Shown here: positions 53,478 to 64,000 of the stretch, piece after piece
Layout: each line of letters opens with the position of its first letter
How positions within the stretch are numbered: position 1 is the first letter of the stretch
Source of the DNA: Sorghum bicolor
Taxonomy: Eukaryota > Streptophyta > Magnoliopsida > Poales > Poaceae
Length of the DNA stretch: 64,000 bases
NCBI RefSeq assembly: GCF_000003195.3
Contig: NC_012872.2
Span: 59,625,695 to 59,689,694, forward strand
Direction: 5' to 3'
Notes under the pieces: model-generated
What the model saw: the letters and a program-made list of their open reading frames with translations, nothing else
Database searches by the model: none
Told to the model about the DNA's origin: nothing
Position numbers and translations under genes: made by a program

Positions 53478-54983
53478 TAAAAAAAGTAGTTTTCAAAACT
53501 TGCTCTACGCTACAATGTCGGAGGAGGCGGAGCTGGAGGAGCCATAGATAGCGACTTCTTCCGGCTCTTAGATCATTTTGACATAAGAGATAAAAACGAC
53601 TGATGTGAACAATAATGCAACAATACGCTGTAGAGAAGAAGTCAAAGTCTACTAAACACACTAATATACATTGTGTTTATCTACATAGTTAAAATCTTGT
53701 ATGTAACTAAATAAGTTAAAACTACCTATACTTTGAAATTGAGGGAGTATGTAAGAGCATCTCTAAGAGTTTCCAATAATTTATTCTCAAAACCATGGTG
53801 TTTTTCAACTCGCCAAAAAGTATCAAAGAAATAAATAAGATCATTTCCAACAATTTTCGATAATTCACTCCTAAAATATAGAAGATAATTTTACATCAAG
53901 AATTGCTATACTATTTCTAAATTATCCTATCAAGAATTCCTATACTATTTCTAAATTATCCTAACCACTTTTGTATATTCTTTCTCTTTTATGCATTTGC
54001 ATTAGGAACTTGTTTGTACTCTTTGTTCTTTTCCATTACATTTCACCTTGGCATACCTACGTGCAGATACATCCGTGGGTTTTTGATGATTTTTTTCTAA
54101 GTGTCAAAAGATTTAGAAGTGAGATTTGGAATGCTTAGAGAATCCCAGCAGTCTACGGAAAAGACGCTCTGAGAGCATACGAGCGGAGGTGTACGTGTAT
54201 ACAGCTGCAATTGTATTGTGTTTATACATAAAAAATATGAATTCATCTAGCAAAATACTTCAACGATAGTGGCATTCTACGGAACCATCTCTAGGCGTAC
54301 TGTACTGGTGTTCGTTTGGCAGTCTACGACCCGATCGGTACTATTAGATATATACTCCCTCTGTCTCAAAAAGATCAATATTTTTTATTTTGACCAATTA
54401 TATTTGACTGTTCGTTTTATTCAAATTTTTTATACAAATTTTAAAATAGATAAATTATTATTAAAGTATTTTTAATAATAAAATAAGTCATATTAAAATA
54501 GATGATATTTATATAAAAATTATAATAAGACAAATGAACAAACATGATATCTGACAGTCAACAACAACGGTTGCTAGGCAGATAAAGTACTAGACACTGT
54601 AGCAGTATTTTACGCTGACGGAATGGGCCCAACCCAACTTTGAATTCCCAGTCGTGTCCTGGGGACCAATCATTTGCGCCTCTGCAAGTTGGCAAGGGAG
54701 AAGACCTACGGATAGAAGACCGGGGAGGCTACCAACCTGCTTATATAAGCATCCTTGATTATCACAATATATCTATGAATATATCGTATATATACGCGCA
54801 GAGAAACAGAATTCTTTTCGCGGGGACAAATACAGGTGGTGCAGCTCGCTGTTTGCCAGCCTGGCGATGAGATTCTCTACCTGTCACGTCCCGTGATGTG
54901 CACGTGAGATGCCCATGAGCCTTTTGGCGTCGGCGCGTCGCCTTTGCTACGCGGCCAAATGGGATCAAGCGACACATGTTAAC
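53478..54983. other. Intergenic with repeat debris, no gene recognised
   Basis: 53756-54135 looks like a GAGCATCTCTAAG-ended MITE with AATTATCC direct repeats. About 54353-54545 begins TACTCCCTCTGTCTCAAAAA and is a truncated Stowaway-type element. No gene was recognised. Confidence 0.4.
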
Positions 54984-55224
54984 GCTTTGTTTAGATACAC
55001 ACAAAAACCCAAAACTTTACAAGATTTTCCGTCATATCGAATCTTGCGACAAATGCATAGAACATTAAATATAGATAAAAAAAGATAACTAATTGCACAG
55101 TTACCTGTAATTCACGAGACGAATCTTTTAAGCCTAGTTACTACATGATTGGACAATGTTTGTCAAATAAAAACAAAAGTGCTACAGTGTCAAAATCCAA
55201 AAAGTTTTTGATCTAAACAAGGCC
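54984..55224. repeat. GGCCTTGTTTAGTT-family MITE, copy 3
   Basis: Starts with the variant GCTTTGTTTAGATAC and ends GATCTAAACAAGGCC; the core GAGACGAATCTTTTAAGCCT and GTGCTACAGTGTC are shared with the family. Confidence 0.78.
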
Positions 55225-56770
55225 TAAGTGGAGCATTTCCTCGGAATATATAAGAATGGACACTAGGCCCTCTCACCCGTTAGGGCATATTTAACTACCG
55301 GTTTATTTCTAAGTACTCCAAATTTAATGTATAGACACCTAAAAAGACAAGTCTTATAATAAACTATTTAACTATTTTTTTTACTGTTTGTAACTGTTTA
55401 ATGTTGTGCATGATGCTAAGATCAACCGTAAATACTATTTTGTATATATTTGGGTTGCTTCTTAATAAATTTTTGCTAGTGTTTAAACAATATTGGAAGA
55501 ACTATAGATCAACAACATCATTGGTTAAGGCTGATTGAATTTGACATATGGATTCAAAAGTGAAAGATAGCTAAACGTGTCGGTCTCTAAATTTTTTAGT
55601 GTCTGATCAAACTTTAGAATTATGTATCTCTGAAACCGTTGATGGCAGTCGCAGATCCATCAATGAGCCGGATCCACGACCAACAGGCTTGACAATCGCC
55701 GTCGGGCGGGATCCACAACAAAGCTCTAGGTGCACACCATGGGCCGCGACGTGCCTCGCCCTTCGCCTCCCACCGCCGCCTGCTTGCGTGCCCGCTTCGT
55801 CGCCGGGGATAATGGCAATGTTGATGTGCACTTGGTTTGCCTTGCTGCCGTTGTACCCTTGGGCCCTTGTTGCCGCAACCCGCACACCAGAGCCGGATCC
55901 GTGACTAGTTGCTCGAAGGCAACGATCCTATATACTACATGCCCTCCTCTGCGTTATCTCCTATCAAGCTTGTGAGGGACGTTTTTACAAAATTTACAAG
56001 GTATACAGACGGCTTCAAACGTTGTGTTGTACGTGCCCTTAGCCAATGAACCCAAATAGGCAAATACCCGCACTTTATATATGTATAGTTAATCTGCCAT
56101 GAAATTCGAAAAGAATACATTCTAGCATATCCATTCAAATCGTCTTAATTTTTTACTTCTAAAAAAAACGAGATGTGTATTTTTCTTGAAGAAAGGAGGG
56201 ACAGTTAAATTTGAGATAAAATATTAACTTTGTAGGAAATTAAAATTACAATTTTTTGGGAGTATTATTATTTACTAGCACTGATCCACATCAGTCCAGA
56301 AAGCACTTCCATCTCCACCTAAACGAAAGATTTTGCTTCACGTGCAGCCAAAACGATCTATAAATTAGAACGAAAAGAGTAATTTCAACGTATCTCCTAT
56401 CAAGCCTTCTACTAATGTTATGCCACCAAAGTACTCTACTCAAGGCTGGACAAAGAAAGGTTTTGTTTCTGCATTACAATTTACAACAACTCAGCTTACC
56501 TAGCTGCCTCAATCAAATGTTAGGTGACTTCCAACTCACAAGCTATGGAATCCACTGGTCCGCTGAGATAGAAGATAGAAGAGGATCTACAAGGAATCGC
56601 ACCTACCACCGAGGAACACAAGAAACCATCAGACCACAGCTAGCTCCGGCTCTTCTCTTTGCGAGCTCCAAAATTGCCATTATTGGATACATAAAACTTC
56701 TTGGTTTTTTTATGGGGCGCAAGCAAATACAAGATCAAACATGCAATAGTATGTCAAAAGCTCAATTTAG
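55225..56770. other. Intergenic, no gene recognised
   Basis: AT-rich with a GC-richer patch (55630-55920) carrying overlapping ORFs on both strands without recognised domains. An unassigned ORF lies at 56415-56801. Confidence 0.35.
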
Positions 56771-56925
56771 GCTATGTTTGGTTCCCATTGCTAAATTTTA
56801 GCTACTCTTGGATGACTAGTAGGACTAAAATATTTTAGTTTATTTTTAGTCAGTGTGTTTGGAACTTTAGCTACTAAAGTGACTAAATTTTAGTTAGTTA
56901 AAAATTAGCAATAGAACCAGACAAG
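56771..56925. repeat. MITE related to the 50433-50570 element
   Basis: GCTATGTTTGGTTCCCATTG at the left and inverted CAATAGAACCAGACAAG at the right; the central TTTTAGTTTATTTTTAGTCA and TTAGTTAGTTAAAA segments pair. Confidence 0.62.
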
Positions 56926-58320
56926 TTAGCCCATAAACAAACAAAACTTCAGTCTGACATCTCCCCTCCCCCGCCCCGGCGAAGGGAATGGTTTTTAAGT
57001 CTAATCTGGTTGGTAAACCATTGATTAATGTGCACACGCACCACCAACCACAATGTCAAAATCGTTGTACTCCTATTATAGTTGTTAGTTTGTCGCTTTT
57101 ATTGAAGGTTTTAGCTAGACAAAGCCATCTGCCTCCCATGTTTCGCAGACAGGGCATGGTGCGTGGGAATCTGGAGCTAGCCAAGATACCATGTCGTCAT
57201 CTTGCATCAGCACTCTAGAATCTCCATGTTAAAGGACCCATTTGTTTGTTAGGATTCAAAATCTCGTAGAAATATTGCCCTGTAAAGTATGATGGTTGAT
57301 TTATTGTGAGATACTGTACTATGACTGATAAACCAGGTTAATAAGTTTAAGCAAATAGAGCCGTTTGAGGTAAAGTTTCAGATGGTGAATTAGAATCACT
57401 TGAGTGTATAGCTGCAAAATTAGAATCACTGTTAAACCATGTTTTCACCGATTCATGTTGGTAGCTAGAAAAATGAAAATCACTTGGAACAGTTTCAAGC
57501 AAAAACGTTTTACCTATGTGCTGGTTGTCTTGGATTCTACTAATTCTCATAAGAAATGGATCTGACTCACGGTGCCAAATGGCAAATGCACCCTAAGTGA
57601 ACATCTGCATTCAAAGAAGACGATCAATCTCAAATCTGACTAGATCTTACTCTTTTTTTCACATGTCACTTTAACATTGTCCTAAGACAAATTATAGGGA
57701 CAATGACATAAGACATACTTTTGTAATATATAATTCATAATATGATGTGAAATTATAAGGATTTTTTAAATTGATGGTCAAAGATAGCAATGTTTGACTT
57801 AGGACAAAGTTAATATGCCACATACAAAATAAAGAGAGTAAAAATAGTATTAATAGAATAGTGTTTCAAAATATATTTATTATTAAGATATATAGTGTGA
57901 TTAATCTAATACTAGTTATTTCATATTATAAATATTAGTACTTTTGTATATATTTAGTCAAACTTAAGATTTGTTGGTTTCTCTAAGTTTGAGATATGCA
58001 CTTACATACAACAAAGAGAGAGAGTAATATCTATATCTATCTAATCTAATACTAAAAGAAATCAGTTTCTTTGTTCCGTCTCTCACTCTCTCCCTCGTCT
58101 TTATGTCCTTCACTCTTATTCCGTCTTCATCTGTCGTCCCTCACTCTCACCCTTTCTTATGTTGAGTGTAGAACTATAAAACTTTTGTTGGCACCAAAAC
58201 ACTCGTACCGTGGTCTAGCTACCTCAGCCTGTGTATTTTGTGATGCGTGTGCAGCCATGTGACTTGCCTTCCACCTTTTTTAAACTCACAATATGTACAT
58301 ATAAATATCCATCCATTTAA
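56926..58320. other. Intergenic, no gene recognised
   Basis: Mostly AT-rich. 57640-58020 carries Stowaway-like internal motifs (CCTAAGACAAATTATAGGGA, TTTGACTTAGGACAAAGTTA). A TC-rich tract lies at 58066-58150. No convincing ORF. Confidence 0.35.
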
Positions 58321-58807
58321 GGCCTTGTTTAGTTTGCGATTTTTTTGGACTCGCTATTGTAGCACTTTCATTTGTACTCCCTCCATCTCAAATTGTAAGT
58401 CATTTCAAAAATCTTAGAGAGTCAAACTATTCTAAGTTTGACCAAATTTATATGATAAAATTATTATTATTATGATACCAACTAAGTATCATTAAATTCT
58501 TTCTTAATTATATTTTCATAGTATACTCACTTTATGTTACAAATCTTAGTATTTATCTTTAGAATTTTGGTCAAACTTGAAAATGCTTTGACTGTCCAAG
58601 ATTCTTGGAATGACTTACAATTTGGAATGGAGGGAGTATTTGTTAATTATTGTCCAACCACAGACTTACTGGGCTCAAGATCCGCTTCGTAAATTACAGG
58701 CAAACCGTACAATTAGTTATTTTTTATCAATATTTAATGCTCCATATATGCGTCCAAAAATTAATCAATGTGATAGTAAATCTTGAAATATGGAACTAAA
58801 CAAGGCC
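58321..58807. repeat. GGCCTTGTTTAGTT-family MITE, copy 4, interrupted by a Stowaway
   Basis: Left GGCCTTGTTTAGTTTGCGAT and right GGAACTAAACAAGGCC. Removing the Stowaway at 58375-58638 leaves an element of the normal size (about 223 bp) with its TTTGTA / TTTGTTAATTATTGTCC core restored. Confidence 0.82.
58375..58638. repeat. Stowaway-like MITE nested in copy 4
   Basis: TACTCCCTCCATCTCAAATT and AATTTGGAATGGAGGGAGTA inverted ends, 264 bp, the same length as the 15055-15318 element and very similar to it. Confidence 0.85.
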
Positions 58808-58866
58808 TAGTGTGAACCCGAAGGGCTTTTAGGGGGTACATGTAGGAAATAGAAGGGAAAGCATAA

Positions 58867-59072
58867 GGCCAGTCTCAATGCATAGTTTCATGACACAGTT
58901 ACCAAGACTGTAAACTAGGTAACCGAGTCATATGAGTTTCATGGGGATAAAACTTCTCTCTCATCTGATGAAATTCTTTTATTTAATGACTCTGCCAAGT
59001 CAGCAATTTTACTTATGTGGCACCCCATTTAATGTGCATAACACTCCCATGAAACATGTCTTAAGATTGGTC
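58867..59072. repeat. Tourist-like MITE followed by a partial second copy
   Basis: GGCCAGTCTCAATGCATAGT at the left; CATGAAACATGTCTTAAGATTGGTC at the right is its inverted counterpart; TAA on both sides. Immediately after (59076 to about 59180) a second copy starts GGCCAGTCCTAATACATAGT but lacks its right half. Confidence 0.65.
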
Positions 59073-59180
59073 TAAGGCCAGTCCTAATACATAGTTTCAT
59101 GACACAATTACCAAAACTATAAACTAGATAACCGAGCCACATGAGTTTCATGGGGATGAAACCTCTCTCTCATATGGCAT

Positions 59181-59563
59181 GTACTTTTGAAACATACATT
59201 GAAACTAGCGCAAGGAGCAAGACCATCTCGTCAACCATGTGGTCCTCACGCCATGTTGGTGTTGGACGCCGACCCTACGGTCGGGCGAACGGTAGGTGCA
59301 AAGAAAGCAACGCAACGAGAAAACGCCTCCCTCCTAGGCGCCCCACAAAAGCCAAAAGCGGTGCACAGATTCCCCCATTACTTTGGTCACTGATAAGGAA
59401 GCTCTGCTCTGCATCGATGCCCCTTTGGACTCGATCGGCATTCATGTGTTTCAGGCCCCGGGGGAACCCGAGCGATTCTCCCGACACCATCACAGGAGAA
59501 AAAAAGCTTAACCTACCACTGCTATCGAGGGCTCTCCGCCGGCCACCTAATAACGTGCATCAA
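59181..59563. other. GC-rich intergenic piece, nothing recognised
   Basis: ORFs on both strands (144 aa on plus at 59141-59575; 72 aa on minus) without recognised family. It lies between two MITEs and may be the interior of a larger element. Confidence 0.35.
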
Positions 59564-59804
59564 GGCCGTGTTTAGTTTAAATTTTTTTGCAAAATGAATA
59601 CAGTAGTATTTTCGTTTGTATTTGATAAATATTGTCTAATCATAGACTAACTAGACTTAAAAAATTCGTCTCGTAAATTACAAGTAAAGTGTATAATTAA
59701 TTATTTCTTTTATCTATATTTAATACTTCATACATATACTGCAAGATTCGATGTGACGGAAAATCTGAAAAATTTTGTAAAATTTTTTAGAACTAAACAA
59801 GACG
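59564..59804. repeat. GGCCTTGTTTAGTT-family MITE, copy 5
   Basis: GGCCGTGTTTAGTTTAAATT and inverted GAACTAAACAAGAC with the typical internal ATTCGATGTGACGGAAAATC and GTCTCGTAAATTACA blocks. The ends are slightly decayed. Confidence 0.78.
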
Positions 59805-62756
59805 CAATTTAAGTAGTCGCAGTCGCATCATTGTAATAATGGGCACAGAATCGGCATGATAGAGGCAGTAAGATCTCGCACCGGTACTTTAATTTGTTCT
59901 TATTCAGCCCAATCTCCTTGGCTTGCAAGTCTGGATCTCCTTTCGATCTTGGAAAAAGAAAACATTATTAGTGTGTAAGTATAAAATATGCTCCGATCCT
60001 CTCGCGTCCGGTCTTCGCTTGTTGAGCCCATGTGCTTTGACGGTGACGTCCTAGCGACCCACTGGCCACTTGGCGTTTTGGGAATTCTCCGTGCTTTCTC
60101 CAGGAACCTGAACTGTGTGCTCTGAAAGAGATCACCAGATTTGTGGTCGGGACAGAAAAATCACGAAGAAATGCACCCTTTGGCTTGTTCCTTGCACTGA
60201 TATTTTTATTCCTGCACTTGCCATTGGGGTAGAAAGGTTCCAAACGGACACTGTTGCCTGTCTTTTTTTTTTTTTTGAGGGAAACTGTTGCCTGTGTTTG
60301 ATGTCCTTATAATGTATTGATTGGTCAAATATAGTTGGGTAGGATGTGTTTATCGGTCACTGAGAAAGTGAGAAGCACACTGCAACCTCTTTTTTTTTTG
60401 GACAAACTTGGCCAAGCTACAGTGCCCGGAGTGATAAGTGGACCTTGCGACAGTAACATCTATCGCGAGATCCGCGACTGGGATATATATATATATATAA
60501 CTAGTTGCTTGTATCACGGTGTTGCCTGCTGGGTGAAGCGAGGCGAGATTGCAGTTGCAGCAACCCGATCGATCAGTCAATGACGGCTTTTCATGCAACA
60601 AAGGAACGTATAGTACGTCCCATGGCCTGATGGTTCGTGTGCCAACCACTAGCAAGCAGAGAGAGAAAGCACATCGATTGGGAAACTGGAAATTGTAAGT
60701 TTTTGCACTGAACTGAAGATGCACTAACTTGTTGCGTTTGTACTCTCCGTCCATGCTATTGCTTTCGTTCGTGTTTTTGTTTCCAAGAAGGAGAGGAAGT
60801 AATTAAAATGATGCGGCGGCAAGTCGCAGTTCAGAGTCGTGCTTCTCTTTTCATCATGCCTTGATCTACGGGAATTCTCGGTGTCTCTGAATGAAGAGAA
60901 GGACTCCGGAATCTGATGCAATCACATAGGAGTACGACGTTATGGAGGATTGGAACGGCAGGTTGTCGCTCTCGAGCGCCAACTAGACGTGCTGCAGATC
61001 GAGCGGCAAAGTCGCGGGAATAACCGCAGAAGTCATACACGTGAGGCATGCCAAATTGCTAATGCCATGTATGTAGCCGCAACCAGCTGATAGCTAGAGC
61101 TTTTTTTATATAAAAAAAGTTTATCCGGGCGTTTTTTTTTCTTCTTGTTGTTGTTATAAGAAGTCGTAGGCCAAAATAGAAAAAAGATCTTGTAGAAAAT
61201 AATGTTAACTTTTCTCTAGCAGGAAGCCGAGGAGATTTTTGCTGCGCCAATCTCCGGTTAAGGACCCAACCATAAATTTTTGTTTTATCAGGATCTACAT
61301 TCATAAAGCGTATGAAGATGAGATAGATTCTCTCCACTGTCTTTTTTTTTTATTAAAGGTCATCCCTTGGAGGCAACCAAGCACCAAGGTCCAACCAGCA
61401 GCAAGAAGCCACGCAGGCAGAGGGCAAATAATCTCTTTCTTGCAATTAACAAAGCAAGATTCCTTGCAATGATCCAAGACCACAGATTCGTGCGCAAGTT
61501 GAAGTGGGGGGAAAAAAATAAGAAAGATATAGTAGCGACAGAAAAGAAACGAGCAGCTGGTAGTTGTGACGAGATCATGCCATGCTCCATGCACATGTCT
61601 GTTGTGTGTGTCCCCGTTAAAGTAGCGAATGGCAACTCAGACTTGGCATGCCATTTGTATCTTTTTCAGTCGTGTATTTGTACTACTCCTATATAACAAA
61701 AGTAGAATTCTACTATATAATATAAAAGTAGAAGGAACAAAACAGCAAGTCGTCCATGTTCTAGCTCTTCATTCACGCTGCTTGACTGATTGATTATTAT
61801 GTTATTATTCCTTCGCGGCTTCGGCTTGCCCCGTCCGTCTAGCACCGCAAGAGCTGACAGACACACCGGAAACTCGAAACAGAGTGGCAATCAGGGGGCA
61901 CAGGATTCCGCCAACGATCCGATGGGTCTCGCAGCCGGTTTGTCGGCGGCGGCCCCCCACGCCAACGACTTTCCCGTGGATGCATGCATATGTATGCGTC
62001 CTGCGTGCAGCCTCACATCACATGCCACTGTGCATATAGGAAATCCAAATCGGTGTTGGCTAGAATGCAAACAACCAACGCCGCCCCCCACCCCCGCCGC
62101 GCGGACGACGCAGGCCGTTTTTTTTTTTTGCTTTATCCGTCTCTCGCCCGTCGCGGTCGGTCGGCTCGCCTCATATCACGACGGGATGGATCGTCGTGGC
62201 GTCGCATAAAAATTTGCTCCCGGTCGATCGGCGTCGTTTCGCCCGCGCCGCGGGTAGTCGTCGCCTCGCCGCCTCGTCGGGTAGGGAGCGGACGAAGCGA
62301 GCGCGGCCTGCTGCCTTTGGATTTTTCGTCCCGTGTCGCGTGGCCCAGTAGGCAGGCTCCTCGCGCGTCGCGGCACGCAGGAGTGGAGTGGAGTGGAGTG
62401 GAGGACCGCGCCCGTTTCTCCGTGTGCTGCCAGCCTGCTGCCACGAATCGGTGTGCCCAAAACAGAGGCACCAACGCCCCACGGTTCGGAAAAACGAGAA
62501 AGCATTGGTCGGGTTTGCTTGCACGCCGCTCGCGCCGCTCTCCCTCTCTTTTTTTATGATCGCTTTCCATGCAGCAATCGACTTTTGTCTCCGCGAGCGC
62601 TCTGACGACGCCACCTTCAGCTGACTGGCACGGCAATTTTCCCCTAGTGCCCAGCAGAGGACGGTGCCATCTGTGCGAGAGCATGGATTTGTTGACATAG
62701 CTCATGGTAATGATTTTGTCCCCCACTAAAGCAGAGTTTCCAACTGTGTCTGTTTA
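59805..62756. other. Intergenic, no gene recognised
   Basis: Mixed sequence with poly-T tracts (60262, 60390), a TA run (60484-60500) and GC-rich 62050-62560 with overlapping ORFs on both strands. Four GGAGT pentamers lie at about 62383-62402. No protein family was recognised; the GC-rich part could be promoter sequence for a gene not visible here. Confidence 0.35.
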
Positions 62757-62988
62757 GGCCTTGTTCAGTTCGCAAAAACTGGTGAAAAACGGCACTGTAG
62801 CATTTTCGTTTTTATTTGACAAACATTATCCAATTATAGAGTAACTAGACTCAAAAGATTCATCTCGCGGTTTACAGATGAACTGTGCAAATAGTTTTTG
62901 TTTTCATGTATATTTAATGCTCCATGCATGTGCCGCAAGATTCGATGTGACGGAGAATCTTGAAAAATTTTGCGAACTAAACAAGGCC
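62757..62988. repeat. GGCCTTGTTTAGTT-family MITE, copy 6
   Basis: GGCCTTGTTCAGTTCGCAAAA and inverted GAACTAAACAAGGCC, 232 bp, flanked by TTA/TTA as in copy 2. Confidence 0.85.
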
Positions 62989-63504
62989 TTAGTTTTCACT
63001 GAATACGTAAGAGACGTTAGGCTAGCTAAATGTTAAGGTGAAGGAGAGAGAAGAGGAGAGAGAGTAAAAGCGGGCTGAAAGCTTACAGCCGGCTCAGACA
63101 CAAAAACAAAAAAAAATAAATCTGTAAAACAGACAAGTGGGTCATGTATTAATAGTGATTAGCTAAATATTATATGAGTGGGCTGCAAGAAGATTGTAAA
63201 GAAATCTTACAGCCAACAGCTGACTGTATTATAATACTTGCTCTTATGGGGTAGCCTTAGCTTGTAGTAGGCGTGTTACATATTTGGCTAACCCTCTAGA
63301 AGTTGACTCGGAAGAGAAGTTCAGCACACTTTGCGTGGATAAAATTGTGTGCCAAGCGACGAAGACTAGACTTGGATGCTGACATTTCCAAGGCCAGGGC
63401 TACTAGTACCTGTTTCCCTTCCCCATTGGAGCTGTGGTCCAATCGACTGATCCCTCTCTTCTTCTTTCAATTCTAGTGTCCATTTTCAGAGACGTCCATA
63501 TATA
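62989..63504. other. Intergenic with a probable further MITE
   Basis: 63000-63250 resembles a grass MITE (GCTTACAGCCGGCT, and AATCTTACAGCCAACAGCTGACTG near the right end). The rest shows nothing. Confidence 0.4.
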
Positions 63505-63751
63505 GGCCTTGTTTAGTTCACCTCGAAATCCAAAAAGTTTTCAAGATTCTCTGTCACATCGAATCTTACGGCACATGCATGAAGCATTAAATATAGACGA
63601 AAATAAAAACTAATCACACAGTTTGACTGTAAATCACGAGACAAATCTTTTGATCCTAGTTAGTCTATAATTGGACAATATTTATCACAAACAAACAAAC
63701 GAAAGTGCTACAGTTTCGAAAACTTTTCAGTTTTCGGAACTAAACAAGGCC
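63505..63751. repeat. GGCCTTGTTTAGTT-family MITE, copy 7
   Basis: GGCCTTGTTTAGTTCACCTC and inverted GGAACTAAACAAGGCC, 247 bp. Flanked by TATATA-type sequence on both sides, so the target duplication length cannot be fixed here. Confidence 0.85.
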
Positions 63752-64000
63752 ATATATACCCACTCCATTATCGAGGTCCCAACCACCTGGTTATTATGTG
63801 GAAAATGAATCAAGCTTCACAGTGTGGCAACCACACACCCACAAAAGAGACCAACCATGTGACCTGCCTCCAGTGCCAGCCTCCCTCAAATTAAGCAGCG
63901 CCACGTCTCTGCGAGCCTCTGAGGTTGTAGTTCTGATCGACTCCCGCACACCTCACCTACCTGCGAGTTGACCAATCATCCTTCATGTACAACACGCCGC

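Noticed and set aside
62133..62726. 197-aa and 175-aa minus ORFs overlapping 191-aa plus ORF
   Set aside because: All are in a GC-rich stretch with open frames on both strands, Arg-rich composition and no recognised domain or splice partners.

Overview
The window is nuclear DNA from a grass, most likely an Andropogoneae grass such as Sorghum. That species call is an inference from GC-rich first exons with long AT-rich introns, dense MITEs (one abundant family with GGCCTTGTTTAGTT ends), LTR/LINE/CACTA nests, and close likeness of the proteins to known grass genes. No database search was possible. No bacterial-type operon, CRISPR array, tRNA or nuclear rRNA gene was seen.

Layout. 1-2837 (-): 5' part of a long-chain acyl-CoA synthetase gene; its 3' end lies outside the window. 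4427-8243 (-): Beclin-1/ATG6 autophagy gene whose C-terminal BARA domain lacks its middle. 8672-12088 (+): SDE2-like gene, head-to-head with ATG6 across 428 bp. 12.1-17.2 kb: gene-free, holding a 102-bp tandem duplication, a Mutator-like transposase remnant, a degenerate copy of the 3' part of SDE2, and a plastid rps7 fragment. 17.2-26.35 kb: nested transposons, with a LINE 3' fragment (-) split by a 3.5-kb CACTA element that carries a fragment resembling chlorophyll b reductase NYC1; beside it sits a young Ty1/copia element with no visible LTR difference except possibly the last base, an intact pol ORF and no gag. 27.4-31.3 kb: two related intronless genes (-) of unknown function, encoding small MGNTV- proteins. 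32.5 kb: plastid trnA-rrn23 spacer fragment. 33570-44348 (-): complete 22-exon NADH-dependent glutamate synthase gene, reconstructed as 2163 aa, with a 5'-UTR intron and a TATA box. 45.3-64 kb: no gene recognised; mostly MITEs, a 1.26-kb non-autonomous TIR element with GC-rich cargo, and unassigned sequence.

The genes are independent housekeeping loci (lipid activation, autophagy, splicing/genome maintenance, nitrogen assimilation), not a pathway cluster. Exon borders come from GT/AG sites, reading-frame continuity and family similarity read by eye; individual borders may be off by a base. The most notable points are the shortened Beclin, the gene-fragment-carrying CACTA, the gag-less copia and the partial SDE2 duplication. 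I found nothing I would call a new biological system.
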